Of a stretch of 64,000 nt of DNA, positions 24,246-37,960 are shown piece by piece; within the stretch, counting starts at the first letter, position 1, and each line of letters opens with the position of its first letter. Position numbers and translations under genes: made by a program. Origin of the DNA: Sitta carolinensis (lineage: Eukaryota > Chordata > Aves > Passeriformes > Sittidae); NCBI GenBank assembly GCA_032173965.1, contig CM063288.1, forward strand, positions 22,166,001 to 22,230,000, read 5' to 3'. The notes under the pieces were generated by a model, which was not told where the DNA came from, did no database searches, and was given only the letters and a program-made list of their open reading frames with translations.

Positions 24246-26288
24246 TTTCACAGCACATCAGGAGATGGAAACTGTGATACACATTCAGAAAGAAGGCAGG
24301 AAATGGGCATCTTGGGAGAGAAGCAGGAGTATGGCAGGCGTTATGGTTTTCTGAAATGGAAGCTGGTCTTTCTATGATACCTTCAAAGCAGAAGTGTCCT
24401 GGAAATCTTACAGGTCCAGCATCTGTATCTTTCTTTCCTACATTAGGAGTTTTGTCTGGATGAATCAGAGAGGAATTCCCCTTGAGTTACACAGGTAAAA
24501 TGAGAGGCCAATGATCTCCCTGTACAGACAGCACTTCAGCTAATGTACACATGCACAATGGCACCGCTCCGACAAAGGAAGCAAGAGGATCTGTCAGGCT
24601 TTCTTTGGACAGCCTAGATGAGTTTGAGGACTAATCATATCAGTGTTTGCTCCACAAGGCTGTGTGTTTTTTCAGGCACCATTCTCTTCTCCAATTCTTT
24701 AAAGAAGGAAACACTTATTTCCTAAGATTCCAGGGTCAAGTTTGGTCCCCTTCTGACACCTCAAATCTTCTCAATGTGCCTACTGCTGCTAAGCTAAATG
24801 GTGGCATGTGGTAATTTATTTGGGATCAGGGTTAAAGTGTTAATGAGAATACCACATTTCTCTGAAGCTCTGCAGAACTGAGAGCAGCATTCTCAGCTGA
24901 GAGAAAGAAAAAAAAATTCTCAGCACATATTAGAGCCAAGAAGCATATGGAGCCATTTTAGTCCATGGCTGCATAGCTTCTTCTCAGGTTTCAGTGGAGT
25001 AAATCTGAAGGGCAGTTTGAATCCTAACACATGTGCAGGATGTCCTGCCTTCAGGATTACTATAAAAGTAGGTTAATTGTAGCCCTTCTCCAGCAAGGTG
25101 CTGAGAGCCCTGAGTTCTGCTTGGAGTTTAGAGTACCAGTATGTTTAGCACCTTGAAGGATTAGGCATCTAAATGTTTCTTCTGCTGATAACACACTTGC
25201 TAGGAGGATTGATTTGACAAGGGTAGCAATGTATGGCCATTAAATTGTTTGCAGATTTGACCTATCTGTCCATAATAAAAAATAATATCTGAAGTGCCAT
25301 AATTCTGTCAAACATTTCAAAGGAATACTTGTTTAAAGACTGAATGCATTATGTAATCTCATAATGTCAGATTAGGACATAAAACTACGGAACATGACAC
25401 AGAGCAGCATTACAAGACATACTATGTCAGAAATTGTATAAACAATTTCTTCTGGACTTCTCACATGTTATCAGTTTGAGAAGTGACTATGATGCATTTC
25501 AAATTTCTTCTGGCAGCTGGAGACAAAATGATGTGGCAAAAAAGTGACTGGAAATATCAGCCAGGGGCTCTTGAAAAATATTTTTTCTATAGCAAAACAG
25601 TACAGACCTACAGATTTTGTTCTGATATGAGAGAACCTATGGGGAAATGGGAAAAAATCAAAACAATCAAAATCAAAGAAAAGTAACAGAGCGTAGTTCT
25701 ATGTACCAATAACTGAACCATAGTTCCCAGTTAACAGACCCAACCCAAAGCAATTAATAACAAACTAAATGTAAAGATCTGTTACCTATAACAGTACAAG
25801 GGCTTAAGAGTTATCAAACACTTATGCCTATGATTTCATAAGCATCACTTTTCTCCATTTTGGTTTATTTTCATTATATAAAATTTTGCTATTTGCCTGG
25901 CTATGAGACTACCTAGATATCTTTCGCTTTAAAAGATGTATTCGGTTTCTTTTAAGTATAAAGCACTTTGGAATTTGGGGAAATAGAAAAGCAAAATAAA
26001 TTCCCACAAACTAAATCTAAAATTGAGACAGATATAAAAAACCAGAGCTTAGAGGAGAAAAAGAAATAAACCAGCAATGAAATAAACAGTTATTGATTTT
26101 TATGAGAGTCATAATAAAGAAAAGTTATTTTAACTTTCCTTAAGTGACAACTAGTAGAAAAATAGGTAGCAGTTAAAAAGTAACACTGAGCATGCTAGGC
26201 TGGTGAACATCAGCAGGAGTTGCTTTTTCTGTGATTTTCCTTTTATGTTTAATCTTCACAATTTTTATGACCTTATTCAATTCAAAGT

Positions 26289-26333
26289 GTGTATAAATGT
26301 ATATATGTATATAAAAGTATATATGAATGTCAT
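26289..26333. repeat. TA/GTATA low-complexity tract
   Basis: Irregular GTATATA-type repeat (GTGTATAAATGTATATATG and on). Simple sequence; no mobile element attached. Confidence 0.8.
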
Positions 26334-29300
26334 ATGCAGCATTTTTGTGAATTAAAATTTCATCAAGCAGAAGCATATGGTGGGAACTACAGCAACACCT
26401 ACCTTGGCCAGTGTGGAATAACAGAGCACACAAATCAGTGACTGAAAAAGTCATGATTTTCCTTGTTACACCCCACCTCCACCAACATGCACCGCTGAGA
26501 ACAGAAGAGGGATTACGGTGAAGCTGTACCAGGGTGCAGACCAGATTCCACTCAGCTCTTGTTTTCCCTGTGCAGAACAGTGAATGGTGAAGGGACTAGA
26601 GCCCTCCAAAAGACCTCAGAAACAAAGAGTTCAGGCCTGTCAAAGCAGCACTAAGGTGACACCCCTTCTTGAAGGAAAGTGGAGTACAGCAGGAGAGTGG
26701 CACCCAGATACTGCCTCTCTGGTCCTGCCATGGTGCTGTGCCTTGGGCAAAGGGTGACAGAAGACGGATGCCAAGATATGGCTCTGACAGGGCCCAGCTG
26801 AGCAGACTCCGGGGTTTTGTCTTGCTTGCCTTGGCACAGCTAATGCCAAGCTGGTCCTGCACCCCGGGAGCCAGAGTTTTAGTGAGAAATGAGCAGTGCT
26901 GCTCTGCTTGGCACAGCAGATTTTGAACGAGTTTGTCTCCCTCTGTGAGCCACGTGGACATGTGAAGCATGGGCACACACCACACATGAAGACAGCAGGA
27001 GCTGTGAGCTCTCTGTGCTTCTCTGCTCTCAGCCCCTGGCTGCCCTGGCCCCAGCAGGCTGTCGAGCTGTGCCCTGGTTCTTGGCACAGGTGGCATCTCA
27101 CAGGCTGCACTTTGCTTCTGCTGCAGCTCAAGCTGCCGACAGCGTCGCTACAAGCCTGGGACCTGCACTTCTCTCAAGGGACAGGTGATACCTTCCACCT
27201 TCCCCTCTCTGTGTCTCTCTGTGCAGAGCAGGGCTGTTGGGAAGCTGGGACCAAGCTATGCTGAGCAGCCTTAGCCTTGGTAGCAGCCTGAGCAGGACGC
27301 ACCACTCACCACAAACACTGTGCTCAGTGATGAGTCCCCATGGATGGCTGCTCTCTGAAACCTGTCAGCCAGCACCTCCACGTTAGCAGATGCTAACTGG
27401 GTCAGTATTATGTTGCATTAGATGTAATAACGCTTTGTTCACTCCTTTTTCTTGCTAATAACTAGCTGCTTCCTTACATCCCTTCTGGTCAGCCCTGTCT
27501 GTCAAATGACAAGTCTGTCAAAATATACATTATTCAAAAATGGACCTGTTGCCAACTCTGTGAGGCTGGGGGATGGGTTCCTGTATCATATCACTCTTCC
27601 CTTCCATACATCTCAATTTCCTGCTTTCTGCATGATTAATGCACATTTGCTTCCCTCTACATAATGTAGACAGCAAAGAATGAATTATGCTGCTTCATTA
27701 CATTAACAGGTAACATGTCTTTCTATACCTATATACACTAATCACTGCTTTCTTGTGCCTTATGTTTGTAAATGAACTAGATAGAAAGAGTAAATACAGA
27801 ATAATGGCATGTTATGTACAGAATAATGGCTCCTGCAATGTAATAGAAATCAGAGAGGGGAAAGAAGGCATTTCTCCTACTATAGAGTTAGTTTAGTAAA
27901 TTTCCATAATTTTAAAGTCACCACTATCCTCATAACATTGACATTCAACCTTTGATGTTGAGCTTCAGTAGTTTTTCACTAAATTCAAGGAAAGGAAGAT
28001 AGACTTTTGTTGCAGTTGATAGAAATTGGACATGAGGGACTGAAAATAACTAATCTATGCATTAGAAATGTAGACTACAAGATATTGTTCACATATGGTT
28101 AATCTCTGCCAAAACTTAATATTAGATAAATAAGCTAATATTGGCACTCAGACCAACTCCAGTACTGTATCAGTAAATAACAATATTATGCAGACTTGAA
28201 CACATTAGTAGCTTGAAAACAGAGAGCAATAGCAGATGCTATGAAATATATAGAATCAATCCTGTTTGGACATTTATTGTATTAATACTACTTTCAATTT
28301 ATTTAGCAGCAAAGTGCTTTTATTACTGACTACAGTCTATGTATGGATGAGAATGTATGTGGGTGTTGTACACTCAAACGTGCATATTAGCCGTTCTGCC
28401 TGGCTTAAAAATTCCCCAAAAGGACACACTATCATGTTTTGACAACACCTAGCAGCAGCATATAATATGCCATAAAGGCACAACACAAGAGAATACTGAT
28501 GCCACAGATCCACTCATAATTTAACTAGAGGGGATAAAAACATTATTAACCACACACAATTTGATTGGAAAAATTAGCACTATCAGCTGATCCTTGAGAA
28601 ATGCCATGTGATCATTAACCAGAAGTAAGAAACCAGCTGTTAGAAGTTTTGTCTTTTTTTTCTGCTCTTCATAGAGCCTCTAGAAGGTTATGTAGAAAGA
28701 AAATCAATTAAATAAAAATGGACAATGATAAAGAAGTCAAGAGAGCAATTTTAAAATCAATACAGTTCTTCAAGAGAAGCTCTCAAGGTGGTTGCAGAAT
28801 ATGGAACAGAAGCCTGACGTACCAAGCAGACACAATGTCAAGAACCAAAAGAAGATCCCAAAATACTTTCACGTTTATCAGAAAGGATGGCATGGCAAGA
28901 TTTGTAATAACCCAAGGCCAGTCAAACCAAATCCTCTATTGCCAACCCTGGCTCCTGGAAGGCAGATAATGCAGTTTCATACACCAGGCCATGTCTTTAA
29001 GGGGACAATGTTTGTGTTTGAAGAACCCAGCACTTCAAGAGCCATCCAAGAATGAATTTCTGTGACAGCAAACATCAGTAGAAATAGCACCAACTTCTGC
29101 TCTTAGTACAAGACATAAATCTTCAGTTTTCAAATAAACACATCATAGATATAACCCCTCCAAACATTTAAACAATAAAACCATGCCAAAGCAAAATATT
29201 TCATTATGCATGAAATTTTCTCTCCAAGAAGAGGACTGAAGAAAGGACAGACCATATGTGAAATGTTAGTAATTAGTCATCAGCGTTGGTTAATTGTTTG

Positions 29301-32300
29301 TTACACTTTTGGGTGGTTCTCAGTGTGGTAAGAACAGTAAAAGAGCTTATATGGACTAGTGGAAAAATCAAGGAAAAAATAGCTTCAACAAAAAATTGAA
29401 TTTCATCTTAATCTTGCTTACAAGCTGATGGGAAACTTTATGAAAGCATCAGAGATCAAAATCACTTAAATAATCATAAAATATAGTAATGTCAAACTAT
29501 TTTAGTTGAAAAATAATTGGCAGAAAAGGGTCTTAAAAAGATAAACAGTGGATTGATACACTTAGCTGTGTAACACTTAGCTGTTTTAGTGCTGCTTCTA
29601 AATTTGTAAACTGTAAAACTCAGTCCAGAAAATATCTTGACCTCTTTTTCTGAGTCAGATTAAGGCAGAATTAAATGTGACTCAAGTAGTCAGGCAGAAT
29701 ATTTAGGTAAAAAATTCTTAGCTATAGTCGCTCTTAATTTCAAAACCATTTTTGTTTTACTGCAAATTCATGATTCTGAAAACATAGTGAAAGAGATGAC
29801 TTTAAAGAAATTCCTTTTTGTTTTTTGGTGCAAAACATCTGTGAAGGGATATACCATGACAAGCATGAGGCGTGCAAACACAACTCAGAGCAACTGGCAC
29901 TTCTGTCAGCACTGAAAGCCCTGATGTCATTTAGTATTTGTGGTAAGCCCCAAATATTCCTCTTGCAGCACAACATTTGTTGCCTACTTCCTGTGGAATA
30001 TCTGAGCAGGAATCAGGTCCAGTTATATCATGTTCTATTTCTTACCCTCGACAAAGTTTTCTTTTTTGAATTCTTCAGTTTCAAATGCTCTCAAGTTCAC
30101 ATATGTGCTTAAATATTTGGAAGTCCTACCTCTTCCCAAAACCAGACTTCTTGACTTTTCTTTTAGCTATTACTATTTGCAGATTTCTCATCCATGCTTA
30201 TGTTGATGAAACAAAACCATGTTTTAATCTTCCCTTTAACCAATACAGTATCTTCCTTAATTTAGTCACAAAAATTTGTAAGATTACATTTTCTAATGAC
30301 TGGTTATTTACTCAAAGGGACTTGTCCTCAGCAAGAATGTGTGTGGATAGGAGGAGGAAGTATTCTTCACAACCCAGTACAAAGAGCGCCGCACTTGGAC
30401 AGGGAACCAAAAGAGAAGGCAATACTGAAAGATGCTGTTTTTTTTCAAGATGGTCCAAGTTAAGCTACATTGTCCTGCTGACACAAGTGGTCTTTAGAGT
30501 GGACGATATTTCAAACCACCTCAGACACATGAACTGAGATTACACAGATGTCTAAGAACTGTAGCTCAGCTCCAGAGCATCTTTCTCTTTGGTACTTCAA
30601 ACACAGAGGGTTTCTGTCACAATGAACTCTTGCAGCTGAAGAATAAGAAAAGGTCTAGTTCAAGTAGAAAAGACAAACGATTGTGTGGCTACTTTAAAAA
30701 TAATTCTTTTGGAGTCAGCATGGAGTGTTACCTCCCATGGCTTGGGATCATTTGCTCCTGTAGGTTTACAGTCTATTGCCTCACCAGAAGGCATTCAGTG
30801 CCCTGCCATACAGATCCTCCTGGAACAAACACTGGCTTTTCCTTACTTTTTAGGTTTTACTGAGGTGATTATTGCTACACAAGTTTCTAAAATTTATGAT
30901 ATGGTCTACCTGTACAATGGTTGATGATTATAATTGAACGAGTAAACAGTGGTACATTAAAAAGACTCCCACAGTTTCTCAAATTATGAAAGTATAGAGT
31001 TAGTCCCCAGTACGAGGAAGACTTGAACAACATCTCAATGCAGATGTGACTTTGCTAACAGCCACAGGCAGATCCTCACTAGTATGGTTCTTGTGACATG
31101 GTGATCTGACTAATATCTGAAGACACTTAACATGCTGGCTGCAGTGACAGAGCAGGAAGTGTAACCTCTGACCAGAGTAATAGCAGTGCGAGCTTTTCTG
31201 CAAACAAAACCTAAAGGAATTAATGTCCAGTATCAGTCACAAAGTGCATTTAGGACTCTCTATAAATCTAACTGAAGCATTTAATGAAATTATCATCTTC
31301 CTGTGTAATTTGAAACAGATGTAAGAGTTTTCCCAAAACAAAAAAGGAAGTTTAAACTCCCGGAGTGCTAGGGCTAGAACCAAAAGAGTGTATGACTCTG
31401 GAGGGTAGGGGGCTTTCACAGGCTCTGATTTGGTGTCTTAAATTCATATATGGGACTTCAGTGTCTGGAAGAGCCACCTCTGGATGGGTCTCCCAGCATC
31501 AACATGCTGAACAGAGGACACTTACCTCCAATCTTTTGGAAGTACTAAGGAGAGAAGGCTTCTGTTGTCTTTAAAGAAAGAAACCACCATAGATTTTCCA
31601 TTTTGTATGTCCTTTTGTTTTCACACTCCCTAGATATATCACAGTTCACACATCAGAAGATTTTTCTGCCATATGAGAAGTTCAGATTCAGTTTCCTCTA
31701 GCTTTTCATCATCTGAATGATTAAAAATCTCTCTGCTCCATTTCCCAATAGAGTCTCTCCAAGAAACATCAGAGCAGGATTGCATCTGAATACTGTGGCT
31801 ACCACTGCAAATAGGAGTGGCTGGTCTTTTTTTTTTCCACTGCATGTTCTGGTACCAGGCATATCTATAAAACTATCTCATAAAAAATCAGCTTGCGGCT
31901 TAAATACATGAATATTTGTATATAAGAGATGGACCAAAAACCACATTATACATTGTATTCTATTAACTAATTAAAGATAGCTTATTCTACCAAAGTGTTT
32001 GGTGTCAGCTAGGTTGTTTCTTTCTTCATTTGAGGAAGATTAATTTAGCTTATTTTCAACCCAAATTTCTTGATAGTCAATTTTAATTTTGATTTTCTAT
32101 TTAATCTGCTTTTATCATGGCTTTTTAAATCACCTGCGTTCCCCTAATGTGAAGCTTTTTTATGACCTTGCTGAAAATCTCTTTCTGATGTCAGAAGCCC
32201 TGTGTGAGCAGGTGTTACATGCTTTGGCAGTGATAGAATTATTCTTTCATAGTCTACAGAAGCTCTTAAGCTGCCTTCATCCCCATAGCATCTAAACTCC

Positions 32301-35300
32301 ATTGAGTAGCACATTAACTGACAAGACTAACATCCATCATCTCTGCCTCACTCTCCTCTCTAGAAGAAGTGTGTGTAGGGCAGGGCATGATTTGGGTGGG
32401 GTTTACACTGATTTATTTTTAAATGGCCCTGCCTCTAGGCATGTACCTCGGAAAAATTCTCCTTTCACATACAGCAGAGGCTGCAGAGAAGTTTCTAAAG
32501 ATCTTTCACTCCTGCTATTATTTAAACCTATGTCTCCAGCCAGTCTCTATCTTGTCCAGAAATGAAGTTTAGCATGACAAATGTTCTAGTACAAGTGTTA
32601 AAAAAGGGCCCCTTTATTTAGAGCATTTTATTCTGACGAATCTTCCGTATCTATAGTAGAAAGTGCTTTCCAAACTGAAGATTATTTTCATATGGTGTCC
32701 CAAGTATATATAACACTTGTAGCTAGAACAATTACTCTTTACATATACAGCTACTGGTAAAAGTACATCCAGCTGAAGCTTCGCCAGTGAGTAAAAGTTG
32801 CTATTAAAGACCATCTTTAACTTTCTGGCTTACTTGTGGTTTTACTCATTAAGCTTGATATTCTAGGAACATCTTCAAGCTAAGGGGATGATAATACTGA
32901 TGATAATGGAGCAGTCCAGTGCAAGGGTACTCAACCTTGGAGAGCTGCACAGTCACCCTGTTATTAAGAGATGTCATGAAAACAAAATATAATTGCAGAT
33001 GAATATCTTGGCAGTGTAATCGTGTTAACTTCAAAACTGCTGTAGAGGTAGCACTCCCTTACTGCACTTATAAGATGGATTAGGAAAGCTGCATTACTAT
33101 CCATCCATGATATGATTATCCTGTGATTGTATCCCCTTATCTCACACATGGTTTTAACTTCAAGGGCATTCCTCCTCAGTCTTGGGTCACTGCCTCTCTT
33201 CCTCAGGGAGAGGAGCTGCCAACTCCTTTGGCACTCTGTAACCCTTGTGGCAAGATACAGCATCGTATTAAACAGGAACCAGATCCACTTCAGTGTGCCA
33301 TCAAATATACAGATGATAAAATGCTCCTGGACCACAGGAGTTCTCATCTAACCTAATATGGTCCATGTTAATCATAGCCCAGTGAAATACCAACTCATAT
33401 GATTTTTTTTTTTAACCAGTTGCATTCATAAACCTTTTGTTCTTAAACTCTGGGGATCTCTTGAAGAACACAGACAAATTTTGACATTATTTTGTAGCTC
33501 CATGAAAACAGGATTCAAGTATATAAGTCATCAAAACCATGAGAATGCAAAGAGAACCCAAAACATATTACTTTAAAGAAAATTTCATTATCTGGGAAGG
33601 GCTAGAGTTGTGATTTTTGAACTCTTAGTTTTGATATTACTGATGTTGCAAAGTATGAACTAGTTCATGCTGGCAGAGCTATAAGGAGAACTTGAACTGG
33701 AAATTGTCAGACATCCCAGTTTCCCCTGCTTTGTTTGTAGCAGGCCAGTTTTCCTCTTCCTATTTCACAAGAAATTATCCCCCTCGCTCTTGCCACAAAG
33801 ACACTTGTACCATTTCCTGTTGGATTTCACCCTCCACCTCCCTGTGCAAATAGCAAAGGAGTTTCCATTCATGCTTCGATTCCTTCCCACTACTGCTGTT
33901 CTTCTGCTCTCTGCCCACCTCTCTCAGCTCCTTCCCTTTCTTCTGCTGTCTGATTTTTCTCCATGCCCTCACTCTCGATGTTAACTCTCCTCCCACACCT
34001 TCCGTGCTCTCGCTGCACACCATTCTGTTGCCCTGTCACTCCAGCAGCAGAAATCAAGGTAACATCCCTGACCCTGATGGTTTTTCAGAGCTCTGGAGCC
34101 AGAGCAATTTTGTGGTGTTGCAAGCAGAGGCAGGGAACAGGTGGGACAGGGGAGGGAGCAGGGAGGCAGCACATAGGGCACAGCCAGGAGGCTGCACGGT
34201 GAGCAGGGACTGCTGCCTCACGAGGGATGCTCGACATCCCAGCTCCATGAAACACGAGCTGCTGCCAGCTCTGGGGAGTGCACAGTGGCTGATCCCTTTG
34301 TCCATGAACACTGCAGCTGACTTGCTACTTTACAAATACTGGGTTATCCTGAAGATGAAAGTAAAAATGCACACTACACTTACAGTCTTGTAATTAATAT
34401 TGGGTACCAGAGAACCCATTTAAAAAGTCATGACTTTCCTGTGGCAGATATGTACCAAAAGACAACATAGACTTTGACTACTACTGACCCAATAATCCAA
34501 AAAACCAAAGAAAGAAGTGCTTTAAACTTCCTAGGAGCTGTGATGTGGGAACTCCCAGTTACACTCCTGCATTTTGGGACTCTCACTCTGTTCACTCTGG
34601 CCCTGGGAATCTCTGCCACGGGTGTGTTCCCAAAACTTCACCCTTATTTTTTTGTAAAGAGATCACATTACAGCAAAAAACCACATTCTTGAGAATGTCT
34701 TGTATCCCACTGTGGGGAATACTGATTGGATGTTTCACTGGAATGAAGACCCTGTAGCTTACTATATCAAAAACCACATGCCCCACAGGCTGCTGGCAGT
34801 TTGTGTACTGACCCATCTCTATCAATCTCGAGGTTGTTTCAAGCCCACTCAGTATGGTCCTGAGCTGTCATTCCAAATCACACACAGTCTTCCCATCACA
34901 CCAATCAACCTGCCTAATGACCCACCAGAGCAAAGACACATCAGGAAAAGAGAAAATGAGTCACAGAAAGTAACCAAATTTTACATTTATATATTTGTTC
35001 CACTAGAGGTATACAAAACTGAAACAGCATTAATTAAGGCTCTACTAAGCAGCCTTTCTATAAAGGCTCCTCTCCTGTAAAGAAAAGGAGAAATGCCTTC
35101 TGGCCAATACCTAGTTAATATGTAACTTTTGCTGTCACAGAAGTCACAGAGGTTATTCCATGATAATCCTTGATATAGGGTGCTGGGAAACTGGCATTCA
35201 GTGAGTTATGATCTATATTCACTTTACATATAATTTTCTGTGGAATTCTCTGTTCTCATGTAATCTGCAGTGAATCCAACCAGGAAAAGCATCAGAATTG

Positions 35301-35884
35301 ATTCTCATATAGGCCAATACTAGCAAACAACTTTAACTCCTCTTAAAGTAGCTTTGAGTTTCAAGGTTGGTTGACCAATTTTTCCAGAGACCAGCACACA
35401 ACCATTATGGCCAAGATCAACCCTATGTGAGTAATCCTTCAGAACTGAACCCTGAATTAGCAAGGCAACTTGCTATGGTGTTTCTGGATTAGTGTGAAAA
35501 ATAAAATCTAGAGATCACTTTAGATGATGTTTCTGAAGAGGAAACTCTCCAACTTGCAAAGTCTGAGAGAACCAGGGAAACTCAGAGGTCTTGCATTCTC
35601 ACCATCCTAGGTATGGTCAGTATAAGCAGGTCTTTTTTGCCTAGCTCAGGTCTTCTATATGACCTTCCTATGTTTGTGTGAAAGAAAGTGCTTCAGTTGC
35701 ATGGTAAGCCTTACAGAAATATTATGCCCTGAGTGGCATTCTTTGACACTCTACAAAGGTCTAGGTGACACAAGAGGGCTAAAACTTCCCCTTTTTAAAA
35801 ATCCAATAGAATAGACTGTTTATTTTTAGTATAAAATCCGGTAACTTTTTAGGACATTTATCTTGGTACAGCCACATTACAAAA

Positions 35885-35898
35885 TTTTTTTTTTTTTT
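35885..35898. repeat. T14 tract
   Basis: Run of 14 T after AAAA. No element seen upstream on either strand to which it could be a tail. Confidence 0.85.
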
Positions 35899-36863
35899 AA
35901 TGTTTCCTATACAGATTACAAAGTTTATGTTAATGTTAAGAGGGAAAGAAAACTCCCTCACCTTCTTTGTGCAAACAGGGGAGTCTGGAACTGACAATGT
36001 GTTTTCTGTTAGAGGCTTTTCTCTTTATCAAATCCTACTATGTCCAACTCTTAGATACCTTAATACTAGGGAGAATTTAATACTCAGCAGCCTGATACAT
36101 ATGGTCATCTGTCTTCAGCCGAGTGCAAGAGATGACACAGTTTCTCCAGTATCATTGCAGTGATTATACTCCTGCTTTGGCCCAGAAGCAGCATGTTGTT
36201 ACCTCAAGATATAGAGGAGACCTGACCACTAACCTACATTTTTAATACATTTCTTTCTCTTTCTTCATTGAAATTCACAGTGCTGGGGAGGCAAGTCACC
36301 TGCAGACAAAAATGCAGTAACTAGAAATCATGTAGTCACTAGTAAATAGCAAATGTGCAAGTGCTGTGATGTATCAACACTGTAATGTCTCTATGGGGAT
36401 AAAGTACAAACGCACAAAGGAAGAGATCTCTGACACCATTTAAAGCTCATTCAAAATATCATGCCAACCTACAATACCCACACTTTATCAAATGGATATT
36501 TTAAGATGAAGTCCTGAATGCTGATTATGTTTGCAATGTTGATGGGATTGCTCTTACTGGGCAGTCCTGTTCTGCTTTGACCGGAAAAATATTTTAGGCT
36601 GAGGTCATCCTCACAGTCTCTAGTAAAATTAACATTAAAGCTAGAGCCTATTCTTGGCCTATTTGTTTCAATTCTTGTTTTAAAAAACAGAGTGCATTTT
36701 AGAGGTAGCTACTTCTCCTATAAGACATAGTCTGATAATGAAAACTTCATTAATCTATAGTATAGAGACAGATAGATCTGTGACAAAATGCCTTGTAAAT
36801 GGCTCTAACAGAGTAATATTGACTGATTCTGTCAATACTTAGTAAGGAATTTGTTGCAATATT

Positions 36864-37053
36864 ACAGAATCATAGAACAGTTCAAGTTGTAGGGGACCTC
36901 TGGGACATCATCTGATCCAGCCTCATACTCAAAACAAGTCCAGCTACATGGGTTTGCTCAGGGCCTTGTCTTGTCAAGCTTTGATTGCCTCCAAGGAAGG
37001 AGATTTTCCCTCTCAGGGACCCTACTCCAGTGTTTAACCACCCTCGTGAATTC

Positions 37054-37084
<31 letters not shown>

Positions 37085-37960
37085 CCCCTACATCTAGTAA
37101 AATTCTCATGCATCACAACTTGCATTTGTTGCCTTTTGGTCACATCACTGTGTGCTTCTGAGAAGAGTCTGTCTTCTCCACAGCCTCTGATTGTTGTAGG
37201 CAGCAGCAATAACACCCCTCTCCCCCTGTTCTTTTCTTAAGCCTAAATAAGCCCACTTCCCTCAGCCTCTGCTTGTGCCTCAGGTGCTCTGGAGGCCACC
37301 CTGGTGGGCTCTGCTGACTCATCCCAGCATGCCAACATCCAGGACACCCAAAACACGAGACACCCACCCTGAAGCAGGGGAACAATCACTGCTCTTGTGT
37401 ATGTGGCTAAAATCTTGCTATGAAGGCAACTGTACATTGCTGGCCTTATTCATCACAAAAACACACTGCTGTCTGTTTTTCAGCTTCTTGTCAGCTGGGG
37501 TCTTCAGGCCTTTCTTTTTTTGCAACACTGCTCACCCTGGGACTATTTTGTCCTACTTGCAAGAAGTTGCTCTTGGCTGCACTGAAACCCTGATATCCTG
37601 CCAGCCCCTTACTTCAGCCTGCCCAGGCCCCTCAGGAGTGCATCCCTGTGCTCCAGCAGATCACACCCTCCCTGCCATTGTCTGGGCTCTTAGAGATGTT
37701 GAATCTCCTGGCAGCAGTGTCAACACCTGCTAGCTGGATTTTGCACCTCTGAACACAGCACTTTGAGCCTGGTGGGCCAGCCAGTTCTCCTCCTGCCTTA
37801 ACATCCATTTATTCAGGGCAAAGCTACCATCTCCCCTAGAAGGATACTGCAGGAGACTTTGACACAGGCTGAAGCCAAAGCAGACCACATCCACTGCCCT
37901 ACCCACATTCACACAGTCATTTGTCTTGCCACATCAGTCAGACTTCTGCAGATCAGAATG
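36864..37960 (-). mobile_element. CR1 LINE fragment, 3' UTR and part of ORF2
   Basis: Read on the + strand it opens with CAGAATCATAGAACAGTT, AGGGGACCTCTGGGACATCA and GATCCAGCCTCAT, the reverse complement of a CR1 3' end. It continues through CR1 sequence (CCAGTGTTTAACCACCCTCG, CCTCAGCCTCTGCTTGTGCC). Near 37,730-37,912 the minus strand translates to GRAVDVVCFGFSLCQSL and, further on, NWLAHQAQSAVFRGAKS, degenerate matches to the CR1 reverse transcriptase block around VDVVYLDFSKAFD and NWL. It is 5'-truncated and not functional. A T28 tract interrupts it. The far boundary is approximate. Confidence 0.88.
37057..37084. repeat. T28 tract inside CR1
   Basis: Twenty-eight T in a row (A28 on the CR1 sense strand), sitting within the 3' part of the minus-strand CR1 where the consensus has only a short T-rich stretch. 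Probably a slippage expansion. Confidence 0.95.

Larger units (their letters stand above)
20204..36863. other. Gene-free DNA between two CR1 copies
   Basis: About 16.7 kb with no supportable gene. It holds a T14-G9 run (20,914-20,936), a CpG-enriched patch (23,996-24,245), a TA-rich tract (26,289-26,333), a GC-rich block (26,560-27,330) where several frames are open at once, a short direct repeat (27,795-27,830), an unrecognised 107-codon frame (28,732-29,055) and a pyrimidine-rich stretch (33,874-34,010). Other open frames look like chance. Confidence 0.65.

Noticed and set aside
26596..27131. Two overlapping minus-strand open frames of 166 and 163 codons
   Set aside because: Several frames are open at once in a GC-rich block, there are no recognised domains, and the predicted peptides are rich in Ser, Leu, Cys and Pro as expected from composition.
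30085..30537. 150-codon + frame
   Set aside because: Composition follows the AT-rich DNA; no motif or family recognised and no exon signals at its ends.
32964..33347. 127-codon minus frame considered as a LINE reverse transcriptase relic
   Set aside because: None of the reverse transcriptase blocks (for example a YLDFSKAFD-like motif) is present, and flanks show no CR1 3' end.
34700..35080. 126-codon + frame
   Set aside because: Peptide not recognised; ends in AT-rich DNA with no gene signals.
37275..37733. 152-codon + frame
   Set aside because: It lies antisense inside the CR1 fragment, so it is repeat sequence read on the wrong strand.
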